From NCBI GenBank assembly GCA_000333855.2, contig CM007314.1, positions 709,838 to 773,837 of the forward strand: a stretch of DNA of 64,000 nucleotides, in the 5' to 3' direction. Of the stretch, positions 60,818 to 64,000 are shown in pieces. This DNA comes from Endotrypanum monterogeii. Lineage: Eukaryota > Euglenozoa > Kinetoplastea > Trypanosomatida > Trypanosomatidae. Position numbers and translations under genes: made by a program. Under the pieces are notes generated by a model. The model saw nothing but the letters and a program-made list of their open reading frames with translations. It searched no databases and was not told the DNA's origin. The number at the start of each line of letters is the position of its first letter. Positions within the stretch are counted from its first letter, which is position 1.

Positions 60818-61890
60818 GTGTTCAACTGCGGGTAATGATTGATAACAGATAGCTCGTGTACAGGCGTGTCTGTTCCCCGGAGAAGAGAGCCACGATTATG
60901 TTCACTGAAATGGTTAGAACTGATCCTTGTATTTTCCTGCTCCTCTCCTTACCCTTACCCACAGTATTCTCCGACGTTTTTTTAAATAGTTTCGCTTAGC
61001 TAGACGCTTTTCTTTTCTCAATTGGTCTTGTTGTTGTTAATGTTTTTTAAAAATGGGATTTCACTTACGTTTTTAGGCCCCCATTTCTGTGTGTCGATAT
61101 TATCCATTACCCCACTTATTTATTATTATTATATTTTCTAAGAGGCTTTGATGTCACTAATTTCGGTCTCCACGATGCGCGCCTTTTCTCATCGCCTCCG
61201 CCAAAAAAAAAAAAATAGCGATTCCGTTTCTCAGCTGTCCCTTCCGTTGCGGAGGGCGAGAAGGGGGTTACCGTGGCGCTTTTCTATCCAGCGGCGTTTT
61301 TTTTTTTCACTATCGTTGCTGTTGTGATTTCTCTGCCTTACCCTCCCCCTTCCCCCGCGGCCTATCGTTTGATATCACCTTGTATGATCAAAAAAGGGGG
61401 CGGAAAGGATACTGAAAAAGGGAAAAAAAGGCGGCGCCGAGGGAGCAAGTCAACATAAATCAACAAGGATTATTTGGGAGGCGCCGAGATAGCATCTGCG
61501 CCATTTTTGTTTTTCTCAGGAACCTCTGCCCCATCACTGGCGTTTGTTTCCCGTCAAACATTTTTGTATCTCCAGAGATGCGCCGCTGCATAAACATTCC
61601 GAGTGACGATGTCCAGCTAGTCCCCCTCCCCCTCTACAAATATATATATATATATATATATATATTATTTATTCATGTATTCTCCTCGACACGTACCCGT
61701 AGAGGAGAACATTCAAACCCTGCGTTTCTATACACACCGAGACACACAGACAGCAATATAATATATGTCTATATATATGTATAAAGTGTCATCTCTTCTA
61801 CTATTATTTTTCTGCTATTCTTGAGGCAAACTTTCCGTGGAGGGGAAGGCAACGGGAAGGTAAGGGAAAGGGGAGGGAGGAGGGGAAGAG

Positions 61891-61925
61891 TTTTTTTTTG
61901 TTCTCGTATCGCACCTCTTTTCGAG
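61891..61925 (+). promoter_or_regulatory. Candidate trans-splice acceptor, BILBO1-like gene
   Basis: T9 and a C/T-rich run are followed by TTTTCGAG ending at 61925, or TAG at 61928. The 5' UTR is about 55-58 nt. Confidence 0.6.
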
Positions 61926-61982
61926 TAGTTTCTCGTGTCGTCCGCTGCACACGGACTGTATGCGCCTGTGGGTCATCTGTGA

Positions 61983-63209
61983 ATGGAGTTTCCCGTCTTT
62001 GTGGCCTCCGATGTGCACGGCGAGAAGGTCAACTTCGCAATTCGCTTCGATCCACGCATTTCCACTCTGCACCAGCTCCTGAGTGCAGCGTCGAGAGGCT
62101 TCGACGCCCTTGCAGAGTTTTCGCATCAGAGATTTCCTGAGCCTTTTTCTGTGGCGTACATTCTTAGCGATGTAGAGTGTCAGTGGCATGTGCTACATGA
62201 TCGTGCACAGCTCTCACCGTGTTGTCAAGTCTACGTCTTCCGTGATCAGCGCAGTGAGGTTGTTGCAACAATTCCAGAACCTTTAGAGCTGTCAGGGCTA
62301 CTCGCACTGCGCACAGGGAAGCAAGACTGTGTCTCCTCGAAATACAGAACGCCCTCGCCGGAGCCACCGCGAGTTGAAGCTTTTGCTCCGTTATCGCCAA
62401 CACGCCTCTTCCCTACCCGCTGGTCGCTGCCCCAAAGCGGTCGATCTTCGCTGATGACACGGCATCGCCCGACTGCGCCTTCGTCCCCGCGTGCGGATGC
62501 TGATCGACTGCTATACGCTAAAGTCACAACGCGAAAGGACAAAACCATCAGCACTGAAAGATTTACAGAGCGTGGTGCGGAGCTGGAATTCGCTAATGAG
62601 GTGATCTCGAGGCATTTTTCTCGATCGCACCGCTTTCGTCTGCCAATCTTATCCCCTGAAGCGGAAACGCAGCCGTTCCTTGAGGACGCTGCACCCAGCG
62701 TGGCGAACATGTCCCTCCGCTCATCAGTCTTCTCTGCCCTACAACCGCAAGTCGCGTATGTGACGCTGAGAGAATCTCGTCGGAGTGACTCATCCACACC
62801 GATTTCTTCCACAGTTTTGCGCGCGGGAGCTCCGGTGGCTCCGCAAAGATGGTATGATCCTTTGCAACGCGATTTTCCCATCACATCAGCCTCAGCACGT
62901 AAACCAGCTACGTTGTTACATCACTCACACTCCGCGCTGGCGCACAGTGGACACGGGTCGATTCCTTACGACTTCAAGTCTGCTCAATCGAAATTATTGC
63001 TGCCCACCCACAATACTGATGCAGATATACGTAAGCACCCAAAACCATGCAATTCATCTGGAGGAAGCATTATTCGCGAAGAGCGGGAGCGCCTAGCGTC
63101 GCAACTGCAGTTGGGTCTAGATGCCCTGCGCACGCGCTTACAAGAAGAGGTTTCACAGTTCAAACTAGATATGGAACGTCCCTCGACACTGCAACACACA
63201 TCGGGATAG
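61983..63209 (+). CDS. Protein with BILBO1-type N-terminal domain
   Basis: This 408-aa protein resembles in its first ~90 residues the N-terminal ubiquitin-like domain of BILBO1, the flagellar pocket collar scaffold of trypanosomes. Shared features are a short strand from residue 3, D10, the K-V-N-F turn at 15-18, a central helix (about 27-48), and a closing C-Q-V-Y-V-F strand (81-86). BILBO1 itself continues into EF-hands and a long coiled coil. Here the middle is Pro/Ser/Arg-rich and apparently disordered (about 110-355), and only a short C-terminal helix (about 365-400) follows, so this is a different family member. The domain binds partner proteins in BILBO1. A cytoskeletal, pocket-collar or basal-body location is a reasonable inference, not shown. 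Confidence 0.78.
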   Translation: MEFPVFVASDVHGEKVNFAIRFDPRISTLHQLLSAASRGFDALAEFSHQRFPEPFSVAYILSDVECQWHVLHDRAQLSPCCQVYVFRDQRSEVVATIPEPLELSGLLALRTGKQDCVSSKYRTPSPEPPRVEAFAPLSPTRLFPTRWSLPQSGRSSLMTRHRPTAPSSPRADADRLLYAKVTTRKDKTISTERFTERGAELEFANEVISRHFSRSHRFRLPILSPEAETQPFLEDAAPSVANMSLRSSVFSALQPQVAYVTLRESRRSDSSTPISSTVLRAGAPVAPQRWYDPLQRDFPITSASARKPATLLHHSHSALAHSGHGSIPYDFKSAQSKLLLPTHNTDADIRKHPKPCNSSGGSIIREERERLASQLQLGLDALRTRLQEEVSQFKLDMERPSTLQHTSG

Positions 63210-64000
63210 CTTTATAGAGTGCCCACGGAGAAGCCAGCATTTTTTTTGACCTCACTGTTTGTATATTTGTTGTCGTTAAAGACAAGCGCTTATTGCATAG
63301 CACGTCTTTTTTCACCTCTAAGCAAAAAAAAAAGAGTTTTTTTTTGTTTGTTTGTTAGTTTGTTGCTGTGCTCTTCTATTGCATGGTTGGCCCTCTTCTC
63401 TTCCTCTTCTCCCTTGGATTTCGCAGAAGACAGCGAAATAATAATAATAAAAAAGAATTCAAGAGGAATCCGAGTCTTTTCTTTTTTATTTTTTCGGAGG
63501 GGTGGGGCGTGGCGATAGTGATGGCGGTGAAGGTGGTGATCATGGTGTCTGCTTTGTTTGATGCTCAGCGTTTTCAAGTCTTTGTTTTTCTTCCAACCAT
63601 GATGCCATTTTCTCACTTGTGCTCTAGTAGAGGCCCTGAGGTTTCCACATTATGTCACCAGCGCTTGTGGTTGGTGCCAGTATCTCTCACCGCCTCTTGT
63701 GCATGTATTGGGTATATATATGTGCGTGTGCGCGTGCGTTCTGGCTAGTCAGCTATGGGTGTGACGCTCTGTCGGGATGCTCTAATGCATGTACTCTCAC
63801 TTACTCTCGATTCATTTCCCTATTTTTTTTTTTTTCACATATGTTTCCATGCGTTTTTTTTTTTTTCGGGGGGTGGTGGGGGACGATGTACACCGGCAGA
63901 CTCGGCAGTGTCATTGTGCTTTGTCGCAGGTGTCAGTACTGATTCACGACTACATACAAGCTCTCTTTTCCCTCCCTCTCCTCCCTAAACTACGACTCTT
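63210..64000. other. 3' flank and start of next spacer
   Basis: T-rich with several T10+ runs. CACCGGCAG at 63891-63899 after a T13 run could be the acceptor of a gene beyond the window. No coding region was seen. Confidence 0.55.

Larger units (their letters stand above)
59434..61982. other. Spacer with possible small frameshifted gene
   Basis: Contains 3' UTR of the coiled-coil gene, a G/A-rich block (60010-60100), a plausible acceptor with a small coding-like segment (60223-60601), (TA)n at 60785-60817 and 61641-61665, and A/T-rich DNA. No tRNA or other RNA gene was recognised. Confidence 0.6.

Overview
This 64 kb window comes from the nuclear genome of a kinetoplastid of the Leishmania group (Leishmania or a close Leishmaniinae relative). 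Thirteen long coding regions all lie on the + strand and carry no obvious introns. They are separated by 0.6-4 kb spacers rich in poly(T), poly(C), (TA)n and (CA)n. Almost every gene is preceded by a pyrimidine tract and a nearby AG, the layout of trans-splice acceptors in a polycistronic transcription unit. The coding repertoire fits: a HYDIN homologue, a FYVE/PI-kinase fusion, a BILBO1-type N-terminal domain, and long Ser/Pro-rich proteins. No strand-switch region, tRNA, rRNA or CRISPR array was seen.

Layout, left to right: 5'-truncated HYDIN central-pair protein (1-11058); a candidate small split gene (12681-about 13423); splicing factor SF3a60 (13500-15374); a disordered 830-aa protein (16375-18867); a 2.7 kb pyrimidine-rich spacer; a FYVE zinc finger/phosphatidylinositol-kinase-like protein (22194-26384); two proteins of unknown function (28462-30120 and 31743-35681); a small C2H2 zinc-finger protein (36493-36849); adenylate kinase 6/Fap7 (37755-38297); an unrecognised 1075-aa protein (39741-42968); a 4 kb gene-poor stretch with decayed or tiny coding-like segments and a possible degenerate retroposon (42969-46951); mitochondrial succinyl-CoA:3-ketoacid CoA-transferase (46952-48460); a protein with two PH-like regions (50680-54414); a 15-N assembly gap inside a near-identical 490-bp duplication (54176-55172); an RluA-type pseudouridine synthase (55812-57458); a coiled-coil protein (58138-59433); a possible frameshifted small membrane protein (60336-60601); and a protein with a BILBO1-like N-terminal domain (61983-63209).

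The genes do not form a functional operon. Co-transcription in these organisms does not imply a shared pathway, and regulation is expected to be post-transcriptional. Loose themes are flagellum and cytoskeleton (HYDIN, BILBO1-like, possibly the coiled-coil protein), RNA and ribosome work (SF3a60, AK6, pseudouridine synthase), phosphoinositide signalling (FYVE/PIK, PH-like protein) and mitochondrial carbon metabolism (SCOT).

The most interesting unexplained signals are small. One is a 40-codon coding-like segment ending at a donor (AG|GTATGG) that resembles the spliced-leader donor, followed about 0.5 kb later by another coding-like segment; cis-introns are extremely rare in trypanosomatids. 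Others are a small coding-like frame behind a good trans-splice acceptor but interrupted by one TGA, and an antisense coding-like reading frame at 30276-30494.
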